A stretch of 64,000 nt of DNA, taken from NCBI GenBank assembly GCA_004014935.1, contig CP025321.1, positions 1,922,001 to 1,986,000 of the forward strand. The letters run 5' to 3'. The notes under the pieces are model-generated. The model had not been told where the DNA came from. It saw only the letters and a list, made by a program, of their open reading frames with translations, and searched no databases. Of this stretch, positions 48,540 to 56,754 are shown piece by piece; the first letter of the stretch is position 1; each line of letters starts with the position of its first letter. The DNA comes from Saccharomycopsis malanga (taxonomy: Eukaryota > Ascomycota > Saccharomycetes > Ascoideales > Saccharomycopsidaceae). The position numbers and the translations under genes were made by a program.

Positions 48540-49590
48540 ATCAAAAGGTATTTGAGTAGCTCATCCCTGTACCTCATGGTATTGTCTCCTTTGAAAAACG
48601 AAAGGGCATATTAATTGTTAAAATGCCCTCTCGAAAAGTAAAGATATTCTCTCTTTCAAAGAGAAATCTGCCTATACGCCTTACTATTACCAAGTGGCCA
48701 AGTTGGTTAGGCCATGCGCCACACAAAATAGTGCATAATAGTGCAGAATAGTGCAGAAAATGAAGTGTGGCGTTCCTCACTTGGGGTTTTGGTACTCGAT
48801 TCGCGCTGTTGACGTTTTGGAGTAATCATCAAACGTTTTATTGAATCAAATCTATGCTATCCAGGTTCTTTTAATTTAAAAAAATGTACACCAGAGTTTT
48901 GAACTTTTTTGCTTTATTATAGTACTATTTCTAATAAACAATCTCAAGGTTTCGAACAAATATTTGATATAACGGAAAATTGACAATTTTGAAAAAAAGT
49001 TGATTTTGTTAAACCATTTTTCTAGCCTCCTTACAGCAACCTGAACCATAAAAAAATTATATTATTACACTCTCTACAATTTATAGTTTTTTACAATATA
49101 CGTTGTTTTGATATTTGGCTGCTGAAAATTATTTAATAGTGACAAAGTATCATTTGTTGAAAGAAACACATAAATTGTCAAATATCTGTTTTTCATCCCT
49201 CAGGAAGTGATTCTTGATGATATTCCATAGATTTTGTTTACCTTTAGGGTTTTTATCATGCTTTAGTCAAGATTAAATGAAATTTTGTACCTTGGAAACA
49301 TTTATCTCAACAACTAAAAAAGGTATGGTTAATTAATAGTTCTTTGAGGCAATTATGTTGGATAATTATCATTAAATATTGTTAAACGAGCATATTTTAA
49401 CCTTCTCTCTATATTGAATATTTTATCAGGTTCGGCAAAACGTAATGTGCTGAATAACAAGCTTTATATGTTGGTTCAAGGGAGGCCGTTTTAAAAAACC
49501 ATTTAATCCTTATAAGTTATTGTTGCAAATGGTTTAATGTTACTTTGACTTTTGTTTTTTGTTTTTTCTCTGCTTCAGTTCATGATACAT
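48540..49590 (+). repeat. F2 tRNA-headed repeat, copy 7 (most complete)
   Basis: The leader (GGTATTTGAGTAGCTC), the block AAAGAGAAATCTGCC, and the head with A box TGGCCAAGTTGG near 48693. Hairpin arms are CGCCACAC (48717-48724) and GTGTGGCG, with a loop of three AATAGTGCA-type units, and ACTCGATTCGCGC follows near 48796. The AT-rich body ends CTTCAGTTCATGAT near 49590. No open frame is shared among copies, so the element is non-autonomous. Confidence 0.92.
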
Positions 49591-49821
49591 TGGCAATTGG
49601 CGCAGTTGAGTGGAATATATATTATTGATAGTAAACTCCTATTGGCTTAGTCCTCTGGTTGATCGATATCCATTTGATTACATTACTTTTTGTTTACAAT
49701 TGGTCTTCCTATTCTCATTGACTCGTTGATACTTGGCGTATCTTTTCTCCTTTGAGGTTGCTTCTGAATTATAGCAATGACCACCCACAGTTCTGACACT
49801 CTTAAAAACGCGTTCAATATT
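49591..49821. other. Intergenic, nothing recognised
   Basis: Short AT-rich spacer after F2 copy 7. Its sequence has a loose resemblance to 4490-4720 (CATTGGCAATTGG, GACTCGTTGATACTTG), which may be another old repeat. Confidence 0.35.
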
Positions 49822-50012
49822 CGCTTACAAGCCAGGAAATGGACAAATAAATACTCCCAAGAAGGAACAGGGGTGAGAAGATAACGATATATAAGATTAT
49901 GATCAGATTATGGTCAACAGGAAATGATCAGGCTTTACCAAGTTCCCTTAAAATAGCGCGTATATACGAAAATGATATTTACTGATCTTGAAATATACGA
50001 TATTATTATTCT
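49822..50012 (+). repeat. S1 SINE-like repeat, headless
   Basis: Begins GCTTACAAGCCAGGAAATGG, then AGATAACGATATATAAG, GATTATGGTCAACAGG, GGCTTTACCAAGTTCC, TAGCGCGTATATACG and a short ATT tail. The window's first bases carry the same GCTTACAAGCCAG block. Confidence 0.75.
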
Positions 50013-50364
50013 AAGCAGTATTTAAATTCTCCTTCAATTTCAACTTGTTCAATTTTCTTAGATAGTCAGCTATAATTTTACCCCTAGTTAGTTACTTATT
50101 ATTTGAATAACTAAACAACTAAGCAACTAAACAACTAAACAATTGAACAATTAAATACATCAGTTTCCAAGTTAATTTTCTTGCGTCAGTTTACTAATTA
50201 GTATTTGCTAGACTTGTCAGTTGGTTTACAAGTAATAGTCACTCCTCGTTATTTTCTTGTCTCAAATCTCAAATAGCTTTTTACGATCTTGAAGGTGATT
50301 CTATGGCCAAAGTCTAGTGCTTACTTTCCGATTTATTGAATAAGAATATTATAACGATAAATTG

Positions 50365-50460
50365 TTAAGTTTTCCCACCGAATTTTACCAAGCTTCTGTA
50401 GACATGGAGCGTATATACGAACATACATGGCTCGAAATATAAGATAGTATTATTAATAGT
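50365..50460 (+). repeat. S1 3' fragment
   Basis: TTTTCCCACCGAATTTTACC, GTAGACATGGAGCGTATATA, then GGCTCGAAATATAAG and a short ATTATTAAT tail. Confidence 0.7.
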
Positions 50461-50842
50461 AGGTAATAGTTTCACCAAATAGCAAAATAAATCATTGATA
50501 GTTGAGTGAAATTATTAATATAAATTTGTATTGAACAATGAATGGGTAAAACAATAGCTGACTAGATAAAAGAATTGAAAAAACATAGGAAAAAGAGTCT
50601 TAAACAGTGATTAAAACAATGAGATACCTAAAAGGGTAAAAAAAAGGTTTTCGACAACTGTGTAGACTCATAAGATATTCAAACAATTGACAATCGCTAA
50701 GGCTTGGGTATTGACTGATAAATCTGGCCAATAAGGATTTGTAAAATAAAATGAGGCTTGTAACTGTGAGGAAACATAGAATAAGGGACGTATCTAGTCA
50801 TGAAACCATAAAAGTAAAAGCATATAGAAGTTTATCACCAAT
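50461..50842. other. Intergenic, nothing recognised
   Basis: A-rich spacer before the 7-bp array. No gene seen. Confidence 0.4.
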
Positions 50843-51051
50843 GATAATTGATAATTGATAATTGATAATTGATAATTGATAATTGATAATTGATAATTGA
50901 TAATTGATAATTGATAATTGATAATTGATAATTGATAATTGATAATTGATAATTGATAATTGATAATTGATAATTGATAATTGATAATTGATAATTGATA
51001 ATTGATAATTGATAATTGATAATTGATAATTGATAATTGATAATTGATAAT
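50843..51051 (+). repeat. 7-bp tandem array (GATAATT)n, about 30 units
   Basis: About 209 bp of nearly perfect GATAATT units, with only the last unit changed. Seven is neither a multiple of three nor of the helical turn. No frame runs through it. Confidence 0.97.
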
Positions 51052-51529
51052 TAATATTCTATTTCAGTTAAAATTGTTGATTTTCTCTTATTTATTCATT
51101 AATGATAAATCTAAGCCATTTTAATGAGATGTTTATTATTTAAAGTAGCTCGTCAGCTGGATTGCATGCCTCTTTTTGGTTTTTTTATCCTTTGGTTTAT
51201 TTGTATCCTGAGCATTGAAATTTTGAGAGAGTATTCTACATGTAAATGCAATTAAACAAATACAGCATGATCATTCAAATAATTTATTACATCAGGTAAA
51301 ATGTTCCATTAATTCAGTTGAAATATCCCATTAAATCAATTGAAATATTCCATAAATTCAGTTCAAATGACTCAATCATTTAGTCCAAATATCCCTTTAA
51401 TTCAGATAAAATATCCTATTGATAAAGCTTAAATGCCCTATTAAATCAGCTCCAATATCCAATGATTTCAGTTCGACTATCCAATACCCTATTCGGCTCG
51501 AATATCCAATCCAAATATATACATTATAC
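51052..51529. other. VPS55 3' flank
   Basis: AT-rich. From about 51290 to 51500 a loose repeat of about 30 bp (ATCCCATTAAATCAATTGAA, TTCAGTTCAAATG variants) occurs six to seven times. Confidence 0.5.
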
Positions 51530-51940
51530 CTAAATATCAACATTATCATCTTGCGAGTCGTCAAAAAACCCTGTAAAGGCTACAACGGTGGAAAATATCA
51601 AAAAGCCACCAATCATTGTAAGCACTGTGGCAGTGTAAGTAAGTATGTGGCTATGACAGAGCACTATGGGGAGGCCTACTCCAGACACTGTTAAGAAAGC
51701 GGTGGAAAACCGTCCCAAATCCTGTATTAGGCTTGTGGACTCGTCCATTAGATCGTCGTAAAAGCCATTGGACAGAAGTCCTGCCGTTATTACTGTTGGC
51801 AAGTATGCGGTGCCGAATATCACTGCAATGATGACGGGAAACCAATTGCCATATATTGCGCCTGCCAACACAATAAATAGAAAACCGACTGCAAGCACCG
51901 ACGAAAGGCCAATGATCTTTGTCAATGGTGTTACGTGCAT
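51530..51940 (-). CDS. VPS55: Vps55, late endosome to vacuole trafficking
   Basis: A small four-helix membrane protein of the Vps55/OB-RGRP (LEPROT) family, which acts with Vps68 in late endosome to vacuole transport. The frame is open from a TTG at 51961, but the first ATG is at 51940, giving 136 residues (S. cerevisiae Vps55 is 140). The start MHVTPLTKIIGLSSVLAVGF aligns with the yeast VSPLTKIISLSGFLALGF. The QDLGRF block and GVGLPIVLCHSHI followed by MIGGFLIFSTVV are also diagnostic. Four hydrophobic spans are visible. The acidic C-terminus ends DDSQDDNVDI. It is divergent from MRF1. Confidence 0.93.
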   Translation of the reverse strand: MHVTPLTKIIGLSSVLAVGFLFIVLAGAIYGNWFPVIIAVIFGTAYLPTVITAGLLSNGFYDDLMDESTSLIQDLGRFSTAFLTVSGVGLPIVLCHSHILTYTATVLTMIGGFLIFSTVVAFTGFFDDSQDDNVDI

Positions 51941-52403
51941 TGTATTTCTATTATAATTCAAAGAGTTCTGCCAGCAGGCCAGCAGTGCGCTCTTTTAGTT
52001 AACGTATATAAGTAATACTATGATCTAAAAATGGCTTTAATAAATAATCTGTGCTATTAAGTTAACGTAACCTTTGGATTGTGTCCACCAGATAATCCCA
52101 ATTCTATTCTCCAAAACTACTTTCAAACTATGGAGGCTGATTATTTTTTTTTCTCTATATAAAACGAATTTGACACGACCTGCCGATTCTCAATTTCAAT
52201 CGAATCCGGTTCGTAACTCTTTACACTTGCAATTGATCCAGCTCTTCAACAACCCAAGTTGTCAACAATTATCCATCTTGACCCCCCCTCCTCCTAACAT
52301 TATTATGCCAATTCTGAGGGGCTACCCGACCAGGACAAGTACCGGTAGTGTGGGTCTTAAAATCTTCGAGTTTCCACTTCAACATGTGTATAGTAGTGAA
52401 AAG
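51941..52403. other. VPS55-MRF1 divergent promoter
   Basis: A 463-bp spacer. TATATAAG occurs near 52003 and TATATAAA near 52155. The MRF1 frame stays open through much of it from a TTG at 52074, probably by chance. Confidence 0.45.
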
Positions 52404-53645
52404 ATGAGTAATGAGTGGATATCAGCAATGTTTAGGTGTATTTCCAGTGTTTCTGTGGTGCCGAAGCTATGGGGGAGCCGTGGCTTGGCTAGATTTCCAG
52501 TTTTCCGATGCTATAGCGGATTTTCCACGGCGGACATCGAATTACATCCGATGCTTATAAAACGAGCAGAAATGCTCGATTCAGAGCTCAAAAAGCTTGA
52601 GGAACGGCTTTCTGACGGAAGCAGCTTCAGTATCAGCGACCAGAAAAAGTTTGCCGAGCTCTCGGGCATCTCGGACTTGTATAGCCGGTATAGAAAGGCC
52701 GTAACCAACTATAGAGAGTTGAAACAACTTGTAGAAGAAGAGAGCGAGCAGGAGCTTTTGAAGGAGGCAGAAGAAGAGCTTGGGCAGCTTGAGCCCGAAA
52801 TTAACACCGTAGCGTCCCATTTGAAGTCAAAACTCCTTCCTCCACATCCTTTTGATGACAAGGCATGCATTTTGGAATTGCGACCGGGAGTAGGCGGTGA
52901 CGAGGCTGCGATTTTCACCAAAAACCTCTTGGAAATGTACATCCAGTATGCTAACCATAAACGGTGGCCCTGCCACGTCATCAGTGAGACAGAATCCGGC
53001 GCAGGAATCACCAGTGCAGCGCTTTCCATCGACGAGCCAGGCTCGTACAAATTGATGAAGTTTGAAAGAGGCGTACACCGTGTCCAAAGAATCCCAGAAA
53101 CCGAAACAAAAGGCCGTACGCATACCTCTACTGCTGCAGTTCTTGTGCTTCCAAAAATCTCGGAGGATAACGAAAACCCTGAGGCTGACCAACGTGAATT
53201 CAAACCTGACGAGCTCCGGATCGACGTGATGCGTTCGCGTGGTAAAGGTGGCCAGCATGTCAACACCACCGATTCTGCTGTCAGACTAACACATTTTCCA
53301 TCGGGAATTGTTGTTTCTATGCAAGACGAACGGTCCCAGCATAAAAACAAAGCTAAAGCGTTCGCCATCCTAAGAGCAAGATTGGCTGAAAAGGAACGTG
53401 AGGAAAAGGCTGAGAAAGAACGCAAAATGAGAACCTCCCAGGTCACCACAACAGACCGTTCCGACAAAATAAGAACCTACAATTTCAGTCAAAACAGAAT
53501 CACTGACCATCGCTGCGGGTTCTCGCTACATGACGTTGATGCTTGTATGAACGGAACCAAATTGGAAGATATTATATTGGCTGTGGAAAAATCGTACAAT
53601 GAAGAACGTTCCAAGGAATTGCTACAAGAATCGAAACAAGGTTGA
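52404..53645 (+). CDS. MRF1: Mitochondrial peptide chain release factor Mrf1
   Basis: A class I release factor that ends mitochondrial translation at UAA/UAG codons. The GGQ motif is in RGKGGQHVNT (codons at 53247-53255), after the domain block LELRPGVGGDEAAIF and the RVQRIPETE segment. The C-terminal TYNFSQNRITDHR is diagnostic. From the ATG at 52404 the product is 413 residues, the same as S. cerevisiae Mrf1. It begins with an Arg/Ser-rich, acid-poor presequence (MFRCISSVSVVPK) fit for mitochondrial import. Alternatives are 52428 (shorter) and 52305 (longer). No intron is seen. Confidence 0.93.
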   Translation: MSNEWISAMFRCISSVSVVPKLWGSRGLARFPVFRCYSGFSTADIELHPMLIKRAEMLDSELKKLEERLSDGSSFSISDQKKFAELSGISDLYSRYRKAVTNYRELKQLVEEESEQELLKEAEEELGQLEPEINTVASHLKSKLLPPHPFDDKACILELRPGVGGDEAAIFTKNLLEMYIQYANHKRWPCHVISETESGAGITSAALSIDEPGSYKLMKFERGVHRVQRIPETETKGRTHTSTAAVLVLPKISEDNENPEADQREFKPDELRIDVMRSRGKGGQHVNTTDSAVRLTHFPSGIVVSMQDERSQHKNKAKAFAILRARLAEKEREEKAEKERKMRTSQVTTTDRSDKIRTYNFSQNRITDHRCGFSLHDVDACMNGTKLEDIILAVEKSYNEERSKELLQESKQG

Positions 53646-53880
53646 AATATAGTTGAAAATTTAGACAAATGCCATCATGTAATTAATACCATGGCACACA
53701 CATGTTTTCGATACCTAATTGGGTTTCCAAAGAATCATGTAAATAGTACCATAACACACACCCACACAAGTTTTTAATATACAAAAGATTTTTCAAACAA
53801 TCTAATGGCCTACATAATATTTGTATCAATTCTCATTTTCACAAGTCCTTAACATTATTAAACTTTATATTGTTAAACAA
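53646..53880. other. MRF1 3' flank
   Basis: Contains an imperfect repeat of about 65 bp: CATGTAATTAATACCATGGC with ACACACA, then CATGTAAATAGTACCATAAC with ACACACC. Confidence 0.45.
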
Positions 53881-53886
53881 ATTACT

Positions 53887-53957
53887 GCCAGTGAGATTCG
53901 AACCCCATCCTTTGAAGTTTCTCGGTGCCCATAACCAAACCAACTCGACTAGTCAAT
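53887..53957 (-). pseudogene. tRNA-like relic (third family), copy 1
   Basis: On the minus strand there is an A-box-like TAGTCGAGTTGG and a B box GGGGTTCGAATCTC, but only about 30 nt between them and no closing acceptor stem. It shares TTATGNGCACYGAGAA and AAAGGAT with the relic at 56360-56440. It is likely a decayed tRNA-derived repeat rather than a working tRNA. Confidence 0.5.
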
Positions 53958-53988
53958 TCTTCTGTCGGGTAGTAAAATTTATGTAATG

Positions 53989-53994
53989 CACGTG
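53989..53994. promoter_or_regulatory. CACGTG site upstream of PDS1
   Basis: CACGTG directly abuts the ACGCGT element that follows. Confidence 0.4.
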
Positions 53995-54000
53995 ACGCGT
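53995..54000. promoter_or_regulatory. MCB-type ACGCGT element upstream of PDS1
   Basis: ACGCGT is the MluI cell-cycle box bound by MBF. It lies 355 bp before the PDS1 start. In S. cerevisiae PDS1 is periodically expressed around G1/S, so the site fits the gene. Binding here is an inference from one perfect hexamer. Confidence 0.5.
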
Positions 54001-54354
54001 ATCACGGGCCTATTACTCTTTATAGCAATAGATAAACACGTTATTGTTTATAATTTGTTGTTTTGCTGTTTTATTAAAGAAAAAACAAGAGGCGATTACA
54101 CGATACCCGTTAAACCATCAATTGCTTCTTTTAGACGTTGATACCCTCTACACCCTCGTCTATATTCAGGCTATTTTTATTTGCGCTTGGCCGTATTCAT
54201 CATAGCACAATACGGCGACTTATTAGGCACAACAGCTGGTTATTAGGCTGGTGTTTTTTTACAAAATCGAGACATTTATCAGATTATTGGTCAAAGTGGG
54301 CCATTAGTTGTCGAAAATTTGGCAGAATTAAAGCCAAGTTGTTCAGATTGAACA

Positions 54355-55308
54355 ATGTCCAGTTACAATTATATTAATAAGGAGAATTCCACCGTAAATT
54401 CCGCGTCTTTGAAGAGCAAGATTGTGAATAACAATGTTGAGAATAGACAGTTTCCCAAGAAGATGAATCTCAAAGACGGTTTTGGCAATCCTGAAGGCGG
54501 TGAGAACCAGCTCAAGCCCAAGATTACGCTAGTAAACTCGCAACAAGTGGAAAGAATCCCTCTTGGAGGCAAGGTAGTAAATAACAATAATAATCGAAAT
54601 GACCAAGGCAGCAGGAGACACAAAAAGAACACATTGAAGCGGACAAATAGTTTGTTTTTGGACCAGGAGTTGAAGAAGAAAATCCAGGTGCAAAAAGATG
54701 AGAGTAATGACGACCAAACAGAAGCTAAAAGTAAGATTAATGTAGATCAAGCGAAAAAGACTTCGCCTTTGAAGAGAAGAAGAGTTAAATCCAGAGAATC
54801 TGTAGAAAATTCGGTCGCAAGTGTCACGGAAAAGCTGATAAAAGAGCCGGAAACAGCAGCCCTCATCCAAAGCTTTTCTGAAGACGAATATGAACTTGAG
54901 TATGTTCCAGACATACCAGAACCGCTTGAGTATGTTCCAGACAATTGTCCATCACTCTCTGAAAGTGATTTGCAGTTTTTCAGAACCAAAAACCCCGTTC
55001 CTCGCAAAAACAGCTCCAAAGAAATCGATGAGGAATTAAATAGGCTCATAAAATTCGATACCATTCCTGAAATCGACATCAGTGTAGGTTTCTCAGACGA
55101 CGAAGGAGACACTGATTCGTTGGTTAAAAAACAACCTAGATTGCTTAGCAATTGCGATTTGAAATTGGATAAACAAAACATCCCAAATCTACATTTCGAC
55201 GCTGGTAATAAATCTCCTTTCAAACGTAGCTTCTCTGATCTTGCTCACGACGATGACGAGGTCGAAGAAGGTTTAAGTTACCAAGATTTGGAATCTTTAA
55301 TCATGTGA
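54355..55308 (+). CDS. PDS1: Securin Pds1
   Basis: The anaphase inhibitor that holds separase (Esp1) inactive until APC/C-Cdc20 destroys it. The 317-residue protein is poorly conserved but carries the right marks. There is a KEN box at 9-11, as in S. cerevisiae (about residue 8), and a D-box-like RIPLGGK at 67-73. A basic nuclear signal with a Cdk site, SPLKRRR, is at 137-143. The acidic segment EPLEYVPDNCPSLSESDL at 189-206 aligns with yeast EPLPYVPEGYSPFQQDDI. The end EEGLSYQDLESLI parallels yeast EEGLDPEELEDLV. The six-residue motif LEYVPD occurs twice (181-186 and 191-196). The ATG at 54355 is the first in frame. Confidence 0.87.
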   Translation: MSSYNYINKENSTVNSASLKSKIVNNNVENRQFPKKMNLKDGFGNPEGGENQLKPKITLVNSQQVERIPLGGKVVNNNNNRNDQGSRRHKKNTLKRTNSLFLDQELKKKIQVQKDESNDDQTEAKSKINVDQAKKTSPLKRRRVKSRESVENSVASVTEKLIKEPETAALIQSFSEDEYELEYVPDIPEPLEYVPDNCPSLSESDLQFFRTKNPVPRKNSSKEIDEELNRLIKFDTIPEIDISVGFSDDEGDTDSLVKKQPRLLSNCDLKLDKQNIPNLHFDAGNKSPFKRSFSDLAHDDDEVEEGLSYQDLESLIM

Positions 55309-55530
55309 ATTTTTTTCAACATCCAGTTTTATGTTGTCTCTTCTTTTTCGCTTCTGTTCTTTTTGCTTACATACTCTTTTTTTTATTCTCAACCTGTTTT
55401 TTCAGCAACTTGTTTTAAACTTGTCCTGGTACTGTTATCATACAATCGTGTTTTCAATATGATGGCCTTTTGCTGACACATTTTTCCGTAGGCTGCTCCA
55501 TATTAGTTATTTACTAAGATGAATAGCTGG
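55309..55530. other. PDS1 3' flank
   Basis: T-rich spacer between the PDS1 stop and an S1 copy. No other feature is seen. Confidence 0.4.
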
Positions 55531-55823
55531 CTGCTGGACCGTATGGCTCAGTGGCCAGTGCTCTCGAGGAAGAGGAAAAAAAAGAGCTAACAGGAACACA
55601 GGTTTGATGCCCAGCACGAGCACAATTGCTGACTATTACTCCACAGACAAACAGTAACAGTCTGAAACATGACTTCGACCAATAAAGGCTTATTTTCCAA
55701 CCAAGTGACGAGTTTATGGACTTTTTTGCGTTTTCCTCACCATGTTTTACCCAGTTCCTTTAGAAATGGCTCCTATATACGAAACTGATATTCAGTAGGC
55801 TCGAAATATATGATATTATTATA
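55531..55823 (+). repeat. S1 SINE-like repeat, full length
   Basis: About 290 bp: A box GTATGGCTCAGTGGCC, worn B box CAGGTTTGATGCCC, middle segment CAGTAACAGTCTGAAACATG, the 3' part (TTTTACCCAGTTCC, CCTATATACGAAAC) and a short ATT tail. AGATGAATAG before it (55517) and AGATGATAAG after it (55835) may be a worn target duplication. It lies about 220 bp past the PDS1 stop in the same orientation. Confidence 0.85.
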
Positions 55824-56359
55824 ATGTGTTATTGAGATGATAAGCCCTGTTTTCCTGAATATATAATTAACAAGATCCAAGTACCAGGAGAGTTGTTCGT
55901 TATAGTTTAGTGTTGAAATACTGCTTACTGTTTTGACATGCCCACATTACTTTACCATTGATCTTGCTAACAGTCGTGAAACACCAAAATCACTCTATAA
56001 GTTTAAAAGAAACATTTTACAAAAGAATATTGTCTCGATACAACATTTTTTGAGTTAGATATATAATTGTAACTTTCATTACAGTAAATACGGCATTCCA
56101 GGTATTACACTTACACCCAATTACGTATAAATCTTTGTTAGTTTAGAGCATGGTACAATGGTTTAACCAATATCATTTCTTCCTTACAAACTCTTGAAAT
56201 AAAAGGCTCAATTTTGGGATTTTTTAGTACTTGTATTTTCATTTCACAACGAAACCCAGTTGTGAACTTCACATTATGCAAACAATTCAAAAACACCAAT
56301 GGGCTTGACATTTCCAAAATAAAATGACATAACATGACAAAGAAAATACTAAAACACCC
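55824..56359. other. Intergenic, nothing recognised
   Basis: AT-rich. A 65-codon minus frame (56138-56335) shows no domain. Confidence 0.4.
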
Positions 56360-56440
56360 ACTTGGAGACTCGAACCTTGCTCTCTACTATCCTTTAAAAC
56401 TTCTCAGTGCACATAACCCTTCCAGCTGAGCCACCTATTT
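56360..56440 (-). pseudogene. tRNA-like relic (third family), copy 2
   Basis: On the minus strand: A-box-like GTGGCTCAGCTGG, the shared TTATGTGCACTGAGAAG and AAAGGAT blocks, and B box AAGGTTCGAGTCTCC. The anticodon arm cannot be folded. Similar to the relic at 53887-53957, and likewise a few hundred bases upstream of the next gene. Confidence 0.5.
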
Positions 56441-56754
56441 TTGTACTGCCCCTGAACTGCCGATGGTGTCCGAAAAATCAACAGTGTTGAGGAATTAGCG
56501 TTGTTACTATATACAAGTTGCTTTTAATTATTTTTTAGTTTGGATTTACTAGAGCGGTTACTCAATAAAATTGTCATACTGCATAACTCTGCATGGATAT
56601 GTAATAGTATGCATGGAGTGCATGATCGCGATGAGGTGAAAAAATATTTTTTTTTTGGTGAAAAATCTGAAAAAGTTCCAGTAAATATAGCGAATTGGGG
56701 TTGATATCTGTGTTTATCTGGGTGAAAAGCAAGGAAATTTTATTAGTTTTAGCA

